Assembly: GCA_032027005.1 (NCBI GenBank)
Contig: JAVSMW010000011.1
Coordinates: forward strand, 62,001-126,000
Direction of reading: 5' to 3'
Origin: JAVSMW01 sp032027005
GTDB lineage: Bacteria; Bacillota; Thermincolia; Thermincolales; UBA2595
DNA length: 64,000 nt
Of this stretch, positions 34,678-42,147 are shown piece by piece; the stretch's first letter is position 1; the number at the start of each line of letters is the position of its first letter. A model generated the notes under the pieces. It was not told the DNA's origin and did not search any database. It worked only from the letters and a program-made list of their open reading frames with translations. The translations under genes and the position numbers were made by a program.

Positions 34678-36345
34678 TTACACAACAGGGACCGGATGCC
34701 TAAGAGCATCTGACCTTAATTCACCTTTGTGCATTTTGTCAATCAGAAAATCGGCTGTCCGGGCGGCAACTGCCATCACTGTTTCCGTAGGATTGGCTCC
34801 CCCGGAGGTGACAAAAACACTGGCGCTGCAAATAAACAGATTGGCAATATCATGGCTTTGGCAAAACTCATTGACAACTGAACTGTGAGGGTCTTTCCCC
34901 ATCCTACAGCCGCCCATCAGGTGGGCGGTATCCGGGACCACATATTCCGGTTTACAACCTGCAGCCCGTAAAATCTCCTCAGCTTTGGCCACACCGTGGG
35001 TTATCAGCTTATTGTCATTTTCACCATAAGAGAAACTGATCAGGGGTCTTGGCAAACCATACTCATCTTTTTCGTCAGATAATGTGACCCTGTTTTTCGC
35101 ATCCGGCAAAACCTCTCCGACCAAGGTTATGCGGGCATAATAGTTAAAGTCAAGCATCACCTTTTTAAGCTCTTCCCCCCAAATGCCTGCATTCTTAGCA
35201 AGCCCCCTAGCCATCTCCACCGGCCTGCTGCCATGGGCGTGGAGACAGTAACCGCGAAAAAAGCCCCGGTCTTCAGTTTCATAAAAATCCTGGGTCGTGG
35301 CCAACACGGGAGTGCCTTTATAAAGTCTGATTTCTTCATTAAATTTGGCATAAATGTCGTGCCCGCTGTGGGGCATAATGTACTGCCCCACAAGTCCGCT
35401 GGAATTGGCCAACCCATTAGGATGCCCGGCAGTGGCTGAACAGAGCAGGAGACGCGGCGTCTCTACTACAAATGCAGCAACTATCACGACCCTGGCTTTT
35501 TGCCGGAAGGCCTGTCCATCATGCACGAACTCTACTCCGGTGACTTTTTCCCCTTTTTTATCAATTAAAATTTTTGTCACCATACAGTCTGACAATACCT
35601 CAGCCCCCAAACCCATGGCTTTTGGAATATGATGGATTAAAGCACTGTATTTGGCATTGGGCATACACCCCTGGTTGCAGAAACCCCTGTTGGTACAGGG
35701 CGGCCTGCCGTCAAAGGGTGCTGACAATATGGCCAGGGGCGCTACCGTGCTTCTAATCCCCAAAGCCTCGCAGCCGCGCCGGAAAATCTGGGCATTGGCA
35801 CTGATAGGTTCGCGTTCCGGATAGGGGTAAGGTCCATGAAATTCACCCCAGGGAAAATCTTTGGGGCCGGAAACCTTTATGTCACTTTCGATTTTACTGT
35901 AATAAGGCTCTAAGTCATGATATTTCAGCGGCCAGTCTTCGGCCACCCCATCCCTGGTTTTGACCTCAAAATCACTGGGATGAAACCGCAGATAAACTCC
36001 CGTAAAATGCACTGTGCCCCCGCCTACTCCCCGTCCGGAGTTATTGTGCCCCATGGCCAAGGGGTCTTTTCCCGTCACAAGCCGCGTGTCATTCCAGGCC
36101 AATCCCTGCATGGCCAGCTCATCACTGGCGAAGTCTGTCTGCGGATTCCAGAAGGGCCCGGCTTCGATTACTACCACACTCATGCCGGCCTTGCTTAATT
36201 CATAAGCCAACACACTGCCGGCCGCCCCGGCACCGACAATACATACATCAACTTCCTGTTCGCCAAACTTCCGGTTGGCCAAATTTCCCAGGCAGTGGCC
36301 GTCATAATGGTCACAGTTGTGTTTGACAAAATCCTTATTCTCCAA
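34678..36345 (-). CDS. GMC-family FAD oxidoreductase (gluconate 2-dehydrogenase large subunit type)
   Basis: The 555-residue flavoprotein has the dinucleotide motif CIVGAGAAGSVLAYELSKAG, a GRGVGGGTVHFTG loop and the C-terminal GMC block (HLMGGCRMGKDP, then SGGANPTETVMAVAARTADFL). It oxidises a sugar or alcohol at the membrane with the next two proteins. It overlaps the small-subunit gene upstream by 11 bases. No Tat signal is visible, so the side of the membrane is uncertain. Several Cys (CTNRGFCNQGC) lie in the middle. Confidence 0.9.
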   Translation of the reverse strand: MENKDFVKHNCDHYDGHCLGNLANRKFGEQEVDVCIVGAGAAGSVLAYELSKAGMSVVVIEAGPFWNPQTDFASDELAMQGLAWNDTRLVTGKDPLAMGHNNSGRGVGGGTVHFTGVYLRFHPSDFEVKTRDGVAEDWPLKYHDLEPYYSKIESDIKVSGPKDFPWGEFHGPYPYPEREPISANAQIFRRGCEALGIRSTVAPLAILSAPFDGRPPCTNRGFCNQGCMPNAKYSALIHHIPKAMGLGAEVLSDCMVTKILIDKKGEKVTGVEFVHDGQAFRQKARVVIVAAFVVETPRLLLCSATAGHPNGLANSSGLVGQYIMPHSGHDIYAKFNEEIRLYKGTPVLATTQDFYETEDRGFFRGYCLHAHGSRPVEMARGLAKNAGIWGEELKKVMLDFNYYARITLVGEVLPDAKNRVTLSDEKDEYGLPRPLISFSYGENDNKLITHGVAKAEEILRAAGCKPEYVVPDTAHLMGGCRMGKDPHSSVVNEFCQSHDIANLFICSASVFVTSGGANPTETVMAVAARTADFLIDKMHKGELRSDALRHPVPVV

Positions 36346-36946
36346 TCCGCTTCGCCTCCCAGGGATCAGTCAGCCCTAATTCCACACGCACATAGACATC
36401 AGGATAAACAGGCCCGCCATAGCCAATCTCCGACCAAACTGCAGGATGTGCATAATAGGCTTCGACAATAAGACCGACTAATTTTTTAAATAATTTTTTT
36501 TGGGGAATATCCAACCAAGCGGGTATTAGGTCATTTTGCCCCTTTTGCAGGCTGGAAATCAAAGTAAACTGCTCATTTTCGGCTAATTCCGTAAAATCTT
36601 TGTGATACTTGGTATTGGCGGCCTGCTGCAGTGCCCTGAGACCGTCGATAACAAGGCGGCGTTCCGGTTTTACTCCCTGTTCTCTCTGATTTTCACCAGT
36701 TTCACTGCTTAGCTTTTGGTCCACATGATGAACGACCCATGAAATCATTTCTTTTCTGTCATCATAAATGATATGCTTGGCTATCTGGGCCAGACAACCT
36801 GCTTCCGGACCGGATAAGACCTTTGCCGCCGGAAAGGGGCCTAGTCTGCGGCGGACAATTTCTTGGGTATGGGAGTCCCATCGTTCTATCCGGTCTAAAA
36901 CATTATAATCCGGATACCATGGTTTAAGTGTGTTATTTGTATTCAT
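36335..36946 (-). CDS. Gluconate 2-dehydrogenase subunit 3 family protein
   Basis: The 203-residue protein resembles the small subunit of gluconate dehydrogenase-type complexes (PF13618), which binds and exports the GMC subunit. Visible pieces are FTLISSLQKGQND and VEAYYAHPAVWSEIGYGGPVYPD. ATG 36946 has GGAGGTGATCAG directly before it. It overlaps the GMC gene and follows the small membrane protein gene by 4 bases, giving a three-gene operon. Confidence 0.82.
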   Translation of the reverse strand: MNTNNTLKPWYPDYNVLDRIERWDSHTQEIVRRRLGPFPAAKVLSGPEAGCLAQIAKHIIYDDRKEMISWVVHHVDQKLSSETGENQREQGVKPERRLVIDGLRALQQAANTKYHKDFTELAENEQFTLISSLQKGQNDLIPAWLDIPQKKLFKKLVGLIVEAYYAHPAVWSEIGYGGPVYPDVYVRVELGLTDPWEAKRIGE

Positions 36947-36950
36947 CTGA

Positions 36951-37343
36951 TCACCTCCAGTAAAGGGCAATAATTCCCAGAACCGCCATGGCCGTGATCA
37001 TCAGGGGTAAAGTGATAGGCGGACCGACCAAAAAATTATTCATCCTATACCCATCGACCCGTTCTCCGACTCCTTCCAAATGCAGCACAAACCCCCCAAT
37101 CCCAGCCACAACGCCTACCCCCAAAAGAACGACAAAAGCTGTGCGTAATAACGGCAGGTTGTAAAAGGTCAAAGCGATGGCCACTACTCCCAAGAGAGGA
37201 GTTGCCGCAACAGGGAGCCACATCGGCCAGGCCCGAAAATTCTGGCGAGAGTGGAACATAGTAACCTGCAGTCCAATCAACAAAAAAGCCAAACCGGTAA
37301 ACAGAAGAATGACCCGTTCCCAGGGCCAGCCACTCCAAAACAT
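36951..37343 (-). CDS. Membrane protein of the GMC complex operon (130 aa)
   Basis: Four hydrophobic segments are visible. I chose ATG 37343 behind AGGGAGG; the longer frame has no ribosome site. As first gene of the operon with the GMC oxidoreductase and subunit 3, it probably anchors the complex, although it lacks the CxxCH haem motifs of the usual cytochrome subunit and so cannot pass electrons by haem c. Confidence 0.7.
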   Translation of the reverse strand: MFWSGWPWERVILLFTGLAFLLIGLQVTMFHSRQNFRAWPMWLPVAATPLLGVVAIALTFYNLPLLRTAFVVLLGVGVVAGIGGFVLHLEGVGERVDGYRMNNFLVGPPITLPLMITAMAVLGIIALYWR

Positions 37344-37400
37344 AATTCCAGCCTCCCTTTTTTTGTTGTTTATTATGCCCATGCCGGGCAAAAATTCGTC

Positions 37401-37579
37401 TAACTAAATTTCAGGTGGAGTTTAAAAACCCCACCTGAAGTAAGTTTCACCTTATCCGATGGCCAAGCGCCACTAAAACTTAGCTTCTGTAGCGGGAGAT
37501 AAGTGGCGCTAAGCCCCTTGATAAGTTCAACTAAACTTCAGGTGGAGAAAAAAGTCCACCTGAAATAAGTTTCACTTAT
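37401..37579. repeat. Hairpin array with 50-bp direct repeats
   Basis: A unit of about 52 bases, AACTAAAxTTCAGGTGGAG then CCACCTGAARTAAGTTTCAC, occurs at 37401-37454 and again at 37528-37579, each with its own hairpin (37410-37439 and 37537-37564). Between them lies a compound stem with arms CCAAGCGCCACT (37463-37474) and AAGTGGCGCTAAG (37501-37513). The layout resembles 19743-19844. The last few bases overlap the stop of the next gene. Confidence 0.7.
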
Positions 37580-38085
37580 TTATCCTTTTGGGGGGTGATG
37601 CGCCTGCCAATCTCCGCCAACTCGGCAGTAAAACTTGCCAGGGGCTTCCCAGCTGCTATCCCTTTGGCAACCCTCTTGATTCTAGTGATGGTATCGGCGT
37701 CTGTGGATACGTAGACATTAGTTATCCTGTTGTCGGCATTTTCCAGCCTGTCAGCCACAGCTTTTTTAATGTTATTTGTCTCTTTTCCCTCAGCTCCAGA
37801 TTTTAAATCAATGCCGACATAAGCATCGGTACCGGAAATGGCAACTGCCGCCGATTTCACTCCGGAGACCTGGACAGCTTCATCAGACATCTTTTCTGCC
37901 AGCTTATTCATTTCAGAAGAAGTTGTTGGCATACGGTTCTGATTGTTACGCGGAGCTGGATCATTAGGTTCGGAAACGATTCTGGGATCGGGCCTGGGCG
38001 GGACCGGTTTTTTGACCGGTGCGCACCCGGCTCCCAAAGTGATGAAGAATGCTGCGGACAATGAAATTGCCAATAAACGTTTCAC
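37576..38085 (-). CDS. YhcN/YlaJ-type sporulation lipoprotein
   Basis: The 169-residue protein has a lipoprotein signal (KRLLAISLSAAFFITLGAGC, lipobox LGAGC) and the YhcN/YlaJ domain (KMSDEAVQVSGVKSAAVAIS, AYVGIDLK, TNVYVSTDADTITRIKRV). Members are found in the inner membrane of spores. GTG 38085 lies 9 bases after AGGAGG, and the longer frame upstream has no ribosome site. It seems monocistronic. Confidence 0.85.
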   Translation of the reverse strand: MKRLLAISLSAAFFITLGAGCAPVKKPVPPRPDPRIVSEPNDPAPRNNQNRMPTTSSEMNKLAEKMSDEAVQVSGVKSAAVAISGTDAYVGIDLKSGAEGKETNNIKKAVADRLENADNRITNVYVSTDADTITRIKRVAKGIAAGKPLASFTAELAEIGRRITPQKDK

Positions 38086-38236
38086 GGGAACTCGCCTCCT
38101 TTTTTTGTGGTACATTGTTAGTATTGGAAAAGGAGGGGGAAAAGATGTATGGAAGATGTGAATATTGATTATGGCATAGAAAAAGATAGTAAATCTATTA
38201 ACGGCAAAAAATACGGCCATCTCCTTGGCCTGGGCT

Positions 38237-38275
38237 AAAAAAAAAAGAAACCGACAGGCTCTTAAGCGCTGCCGG
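38237..38275 (-). terminator. Terminator of the HEPN/MNT pair
   Basis: On the minus strand CCGGCAG and CTGTCGG form the stem and a run of about ten T follows after TTTC. Confidence 0.75.
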
Positions 38276-38311
38276 CTACACATCTTCCCATAGAATCAAC
38301 GTTTTCAGAAA

Positions 38312-38710
38312 TCACTCATTTTCGACCATGTTTTCAGCTACTTTACTAATAACAGTTTCTACAATTCGGAAGCATTCTACTACATCTTCCCTGGCAACTG
38401 ACATTGGATCTTCGGCGGGATATCTGGTTTCAATATAAAATGCATTTACGAAAGCACAGTCTTTTAGTAATTTTTCAAAGCTTCGCTCAAATCCTGCAAC
38501 CTTCTTGCACAATTTTACCAGGCTATGCCCTTCGGCCAACTCCCCAGACTTAAATATTAAGTACCCTTTTAAATATTTCTCAATGGCTTGTTGACAGTGA
38601 AAGCATACAATTCCATAGTCGGCATCATGTTCAAAGAGAATTCTAGCACTCTTCAAATCTTTTTCTGCCATTATGAGCCATTCCTTATATCGTTTTGTAT
38701 CTACCACCAA
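38312..38710 (-). CDS. HEPN domain protein
   Basis: The 132-residue helical protein has the HEPN pattern EKDLKSARILFEH, CFHCQQAIEKYLKGYLI and HSLVKLCKKV. Paired with the MNT gene whose end it overlaps by 26 bases, it forms the common HEPN/nucleotidyltransferase module. Some such pairs are toxin-antitoxin systems in which MNT AMPylates HEPN. I do not see the RX4HXY motif of the HepT type clearly. The start is TTG 38710 or GTG 38707, behind GGGGGTGAG. Confidence 0.85.
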   Translation of the reverse strand: MVVDTKRYKEWLIMAEKDLKSARILFEHDADYGIVCFHCQQAIEKYLKGYLIFKSGELAEGHSLVKLCKKVAGFERSFEKLLKDCAFVNAFYIETRYPAEDPMSVAREDVVECFRIVETVISKVAENMVENE

Positions 38711-39008
38711 GGCTCACCCCCGTTCTGTTAATAACATGAGCAAACATGGACTTGTCGTTTCTGTACCTTTCCCATTGTGACGGCGTGTACACAATTACAT
38801 CCAAATCTACGTCACAGTCAATCTCTAATAATATATCCTGAACTAATTGTCTTTTATTTTGGGTATCTTTTATCACACAAATATCTATATCACTGTTTTT
38901 TCTGATCAATCCCTTTGACCAGGAACCGAATAAAATCACGTCTACCGGATCAAATTTGTTAAATATCTTGTTGCTTATTCTTTGGAGTTTTTCATCATGA
39001 ATAGACAT
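38685..39008 (-). CDS. MNT-type nucleotidyltransferase
   Basis: The 107-residue protein has the minimal nucleotidyltransferase signature FGSWSKGLIRKNSDIDICV (GSX10DXD) and a third acidic residue in DVDLDVIVY. It is the partner of the HEPN protein that overlaps its 3' end. The product may AMPylate and silence the HEPN protein, as in MntA/HepT (family knowledge), or act in signalling. Confidence 0.88.
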   Translation of the reverse strand: MSIHDEKLQRISNKIFNKFDPVDVILFGSWSKGLIRKNSDIDICVIKDTQNKRQLVQDILLEIDCDVDLDVIVYTPSQWERYRNDKSMFAHVINRTGVSLGGRYKTI

Positions 39009-39061
39009 AGCATATCCTCCTCAGAGCTGAGTCCTATTGAAAAAGCAAAACACCATAAGTT

Positions 39062-39559
39062 TCAACTAACTATACACTTAGCATAAACTAATTGAAAAAT
39101 ATGGTCAAGAAAAAACAATGGCAAAAAAACCACAGTTAAAGCGAAATTACCCCTAATTTCAAATCTGTAGTAATGCCGAAGCATATAACCACAGTAAGGT
39201 TCCCTGGTTTTTTCAAACCGCTCCAGGGCAGCCCGGACCGTGCTGCCGATGTCGAAACAGTTCCCGGTACTGCTCATATAACCCTCCCGATACCAGCGCA
39301 GGTATCTTTCCATCTGATCAACAGGGTTAAAACCCTGGCATTCTATCAGACTTTCCGCCAGGCATAGGGCTATTGAGGTATCATCTGTCCACATGCCAGG
39401 GGCCAGGCCAAAGGGCCCTCTGCCGGTCATATCAGTGATTGGAGTGAAGGAACCGGGTTCTTTAAATTCGAGGGTAGTCCCCAAAGCATCTCCTGCCGCA
39501 AGTCCCATGAGGCTGCCCCGGTAACGCTCGATTTTATGTATTCTTTTTCCTCTTTTCAT
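39062..39559 (-). pseudogene. Truncated ADP-ribosylglycohydrolase (DraG family)
   Basis: The first 124 residues match the DraG/ADP-ribosylhydrolase family: RGSLMGLAAGDALGTTLEF and the metal motif MWTDDTSIALCLAESL, up to EKTREPYCG. After that the frame changes to 41 residues of hydrophobic, AT-rich sequence unlike the family. The C-terminal half with the second metal-binding DDT motif is missing, so activity is unlikely. The ATG abuts the rmuC stop. A deletion or insertion near 39185 is the likely cause. Confidence 0.75.
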
Positions 39560-40816
39560 CTATGCACTTTCGAAATCCCCATCGTCGTCGGTTTCCGCCA
39601 TGCCCAAAAGATTACCCGCTTCCGTGGGTGGCAGCTCCTGAACTGATCTAAGCTTTCTTTCAATGGTGCGGGATTTTTTGCTGGCCAGGTCGATGTTGTT
39701 ACTAGCCTCTTGCAATTTCTTATGGGTTTTTTCCAGAAGCCCGCCGAATTTGCCAAACTCAGTCTTAATTGCGCCCAGCAAACCCCACACTTCGCTTGAC
39801 CGTTTTTCAATAGCCAGGGTCTTGAAGCCCAATCTCAAACTATTTAAAAAAGCGGCTAAAGTCGTAGGCCCGGCAACCGAAATCCTGTAATCCCGCTGCA
39901 GGGTTTCAAAAAGCCCTGGTCTGCGCAAAACTTCCGCATAAAGGCCTTCCACCGGTAAAAACATGATGGCAAAATCGGTAGTAACCGGAGGATTGATATA
40001 TTTTTCTTTTATTGTTTTAGCACATAATTTTATCTTTGCCTCCAACTGTTTCGTGTGTTCTTCTATTTCAGCTATATTGGCAGAATCATAGGCGTCAAGC
40101 AGTTTTTGATAATCTTCAATTGGAAACTTGGAGTCTAAAGGTAACAAGACACAACTGTCATCGTCGTTACGCCCTGGCATTTTAATGGCAAACTCAACCC
40201 TCTCGGCACTCTTGGGATTGGCTGCTGCGTTTTTAATATACTGTTCCGGGCTCAAAACCTGATCCAGTATGGCCTCTAGTTGGATTTCGCCCAGAGTTCC
40301 CCTTGCTTTGACATTGGTCAGGACCTTCTTGAGATCACCCACTCCGTTAGCCAAAGACTGCATTTCGCCCAGCCCTTTATGGACCTGCTCCAAACGTTCG
40401 CTGACCAGTTTAAAGGATTCGCCGAGCCGCTTTTCCAGCGTATTGTTGAGCTTTTCATCAACTGTTTCTCGCATCTTCTCCAGTTTTTTACCATTGTCTT
40501 CCTGAATGGCATTAAGCTTGTTTTCGACCGTTTCGCGGAGTTTTTCCATTTTAAGTTCATTGGACTGGATCAGCTTATGCAATGAATTGCTTAGTTCTTC
40601 CCTGGTGGTTTGGGCACTTTTGTTTGATTCTACACGGCTTTGTGAGAATTCTTCTCTTATGTACCCTTCTATTTTGTTTAGGCAGTGTTCGATGATGTCT
40701 AGTTTTCTTCTTAATTCGTTGCTTAGGTCCTGCTGAGCCGTTTTGCTGCGAGTAATGGTTATTATTAGATTGATAACAGTTAGAATACATAAAGTGATTA
40801 GTAATGCTGTTTCCAT
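39560..40816 (-). CDS. rmuC: DNA recombination protein RmuC
   Basis: The 418-residue protein has an N-terminal membrane helix, a long coiled coil (about residues 35-150) and the RmuC nuclease-like domain (ARGTLGEIQLEAIL, LPLDSKFPIEDYQKLL, FLPVEGLYAEVLRRPGL). RmuC limits inversion at short inverted repeats in E. coli. It ends directly at the start of the truncated DraG-type gene. The membrane anchor is usual for the family. Confidence 0.93.
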   Translation of the reverse strand: METALLITLCILTVINLIITITRSKTAQQDLSNELRRKLDIIEHCLNKIEGYIREEFSQSRVESNKSAQTTREELSNSLHKLIQSNELKMEKLRETVENKLNAIQEDNGKKLEKMRETVDEKLNNTLEKRLGESFKLVSERLEQVHKGLGEMQSLANGVGDLKKVLTNVKARGTLGEIQLEAILDQVLSPEQYIKNAAANPKSAERVEFAIKMPGRNDDDSCVLLPLDSKFPIEDYQKLLDAYDSANIAEIEEHTKQLEAKIKLCAKTIKEKYINPPVTTDFAIMFLPVEGLYAEVLRRPGLFETLQRDYRISVAGPTTLAAFLNSLRLGFKTLAIEKRSSEVWGLLGAIKTEFGKFGGLLEKTHKKLQEASNNIDLASKKSRTIERKLRSVQELPPTEAGNLLGMAETDDDGDFESA

Positions 40817-40850
40817 TGGCTGCCCCCCCTTTTATATACTTTCATTTCAG

Positions 40851-40885
40851 AATGACCGCTAAATAATATTAGCGGTCATTTTTTT
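40851..40885 (+). terminator. Plus-strand hairpin terminator in the rmuC leader
   Basis: AATGACCGCTAA and TTAGCGGTCATT form a 12-bp stem with an ATAATA loop, followed by TTTTT on the plus strand. No plus-strand gene ends here, so it may stop antisense transcription or serve as a structured leader of rmuC. Confidence 0.5.
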
Positions 40886-40968
40886 AACCTGTGCACTGGG
40901 GATGGTTATTTTACTATATTATTTGATGATAAAATTATTAACCTTTTTCCTGACAATGGTCACATACT

Positions 40969-41763
40969 CTAGGTAAAATCTGACAAATCTTTGCGTTCCA
41001 TCTTCATGCCATCGGCAAGAGCCAGCACCTTTTCCCATGTTTTTTCCGTTTCATACTTGAGAAACTCATACAGGGAATTTAATTCCTCGGCTTCGTCATA
41101 CTTTTGCAGGCACTCGTAGTACATCCGCTTATCCTCGTCATAGACGGTGAGGGGCGGATGATTATGCGTCATGAGAAAGTAATTCATGAGCGTTCTGCCC
41201 ACACGACCGTTACCGTCTGCAAAGGGATGAATATACTCAAACCTCGCGTGAAGGTAGGCAGCGGCTTTTAAAACATCCTTGCCCTCATACGCATTTACTT
41301 CGGCAATCAGTTCTGCCAGGTCGTTTTCCACATCTTCCGCAGCGGAGCCGACCTCATTGACGCCGGTTACATAATCGTGCTTTTTAAATTCGCCTGGCCT
41401 TTCCTCATTTTCAATATACCTGCGCTCATCATATGTCCCGCTAGTAAGCACCTTGTGAATTTCCGTGACCAACTCCGTGCTGAGAGGCTCCTTTTTCGCT
41501 ATTTTTTCTTTCAAAACCTCATAGCATAGTTTTTGATTTTGCTGTTCAAACAGGGTGCGGGGAGTTCCGGTATAACTCACAACCCTGCCACTTTCAAAGA
41601 TTTCTCTTGTATCATGATAAGTAATTTCCTCGTTCTCTATCTTCCCGGAATGGAACGCGAACAGGATGCGGAAGCTGTTAAGGTATTTATCAAGATCGGC
41701 GGTGGACACAATTTTAAACGTCTGCCACAGCGCGACAACTCGGCTATATTTTCCCAAACGCAT
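40969..41763 (-). CDS. Fic-domain protein (AMP-transferase), class II
   Basis: The 264-residue protein has the Fic motif HPFADGNGRVGR (His179). Fic proteins transfer AMP or a related group to target side chains. The inhibitory motif (S/T)xxxE(G/N) is present near the N-terminus as S39-GKI-E43-N44, so the enzyme should be auto-inhibited and of class II. It appears to stand alone. Its target cannot be predicted. Confidence 0.92.
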   Translation of the reverse strand: MRLGKYSRVVALWQTFKIVSTADLDKYLNSFRILFAFHSGKIENEEITYHDTREIFESGRVVSYTGTPRTLFEQQNQKLCYEVLKEKIAKKEPLSTELVTEIHKVLTSGTYDERRYIENEERPGEFKKHDYVTGVNEVGSAAEDVENDLAELIAEVNAYEGKDVLKAAAYLHARFEYIHPFADGNGRVGRTLMNYFLMTHNHPPLTVYDEDKRMYYECLQKYDEAEELNSLYEFLKYETEKTWEKVLALADGMKMERKDLSDFT

Positions 41764-41978
41764 TACTCCTTTTCAAATTATACGTTACCATTATACCATA
41801 GTTTTAAGAAACTTAAGCAGAGACACAAGAAGATTATAGAAAAACCTAAAAGGTCTGACTCCGATAGAATATCGAAATCAGACATTTCAACTGTCTTTTA
41901 TAAAGGGAGCTAATCGAATGCCTTGACATGCTTATCAATATTGCGCAGCACATGCGCTAAGACAAATTTTCGGTCGCT

Positions 41979-42125
41979 GTCCATGTATTTCCTTGGCCCA
42001 ACAAGAAAAAAGAAACCCCACCTGGTCCTCCCAGGCAGGCTTCTCTCATAATCCACTTCATCCTCACTTATTCCTCACTCGCCACTACCCGTCACACTCC
42101 CCCGCCAAACACCCTTAATCGTCAG
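41979..42125 (-). pseudogene. Decayed 3' end and terminator of a cyclase-family gene
   Basis: This stretch aligns with 54643-54793, which is the 3' end and terminator of the intact cyclase gene. In the minus strand it reads IKGV, then after a frameshift GGG, a stop, RVVASEE and a final stop, against IKGVGGGPCRVVAIEE in the intact gene. The terminator at 42003-42045 (GAAGCCTGCCTGG... TTTCTTTTTTC) is also shared. It probably still ends the hydroxylase operon. The rest of the gap 41764-42147 shows nothing recognisable. Confidence 0.7.
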
Positions 42126-42147
42126 CCGACTCTGTCAGCTAATAAAC

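Noticed and set aside
41941..42035. Minus-strand frame reading YMDSDRKFVLAHVLRNIDKH with a similar one near 54640
   Set aside because: The similarity follows from the DNA duplication of the cyclase 3' region. There is no start codon or ribosome site, and a terminator lies inside.
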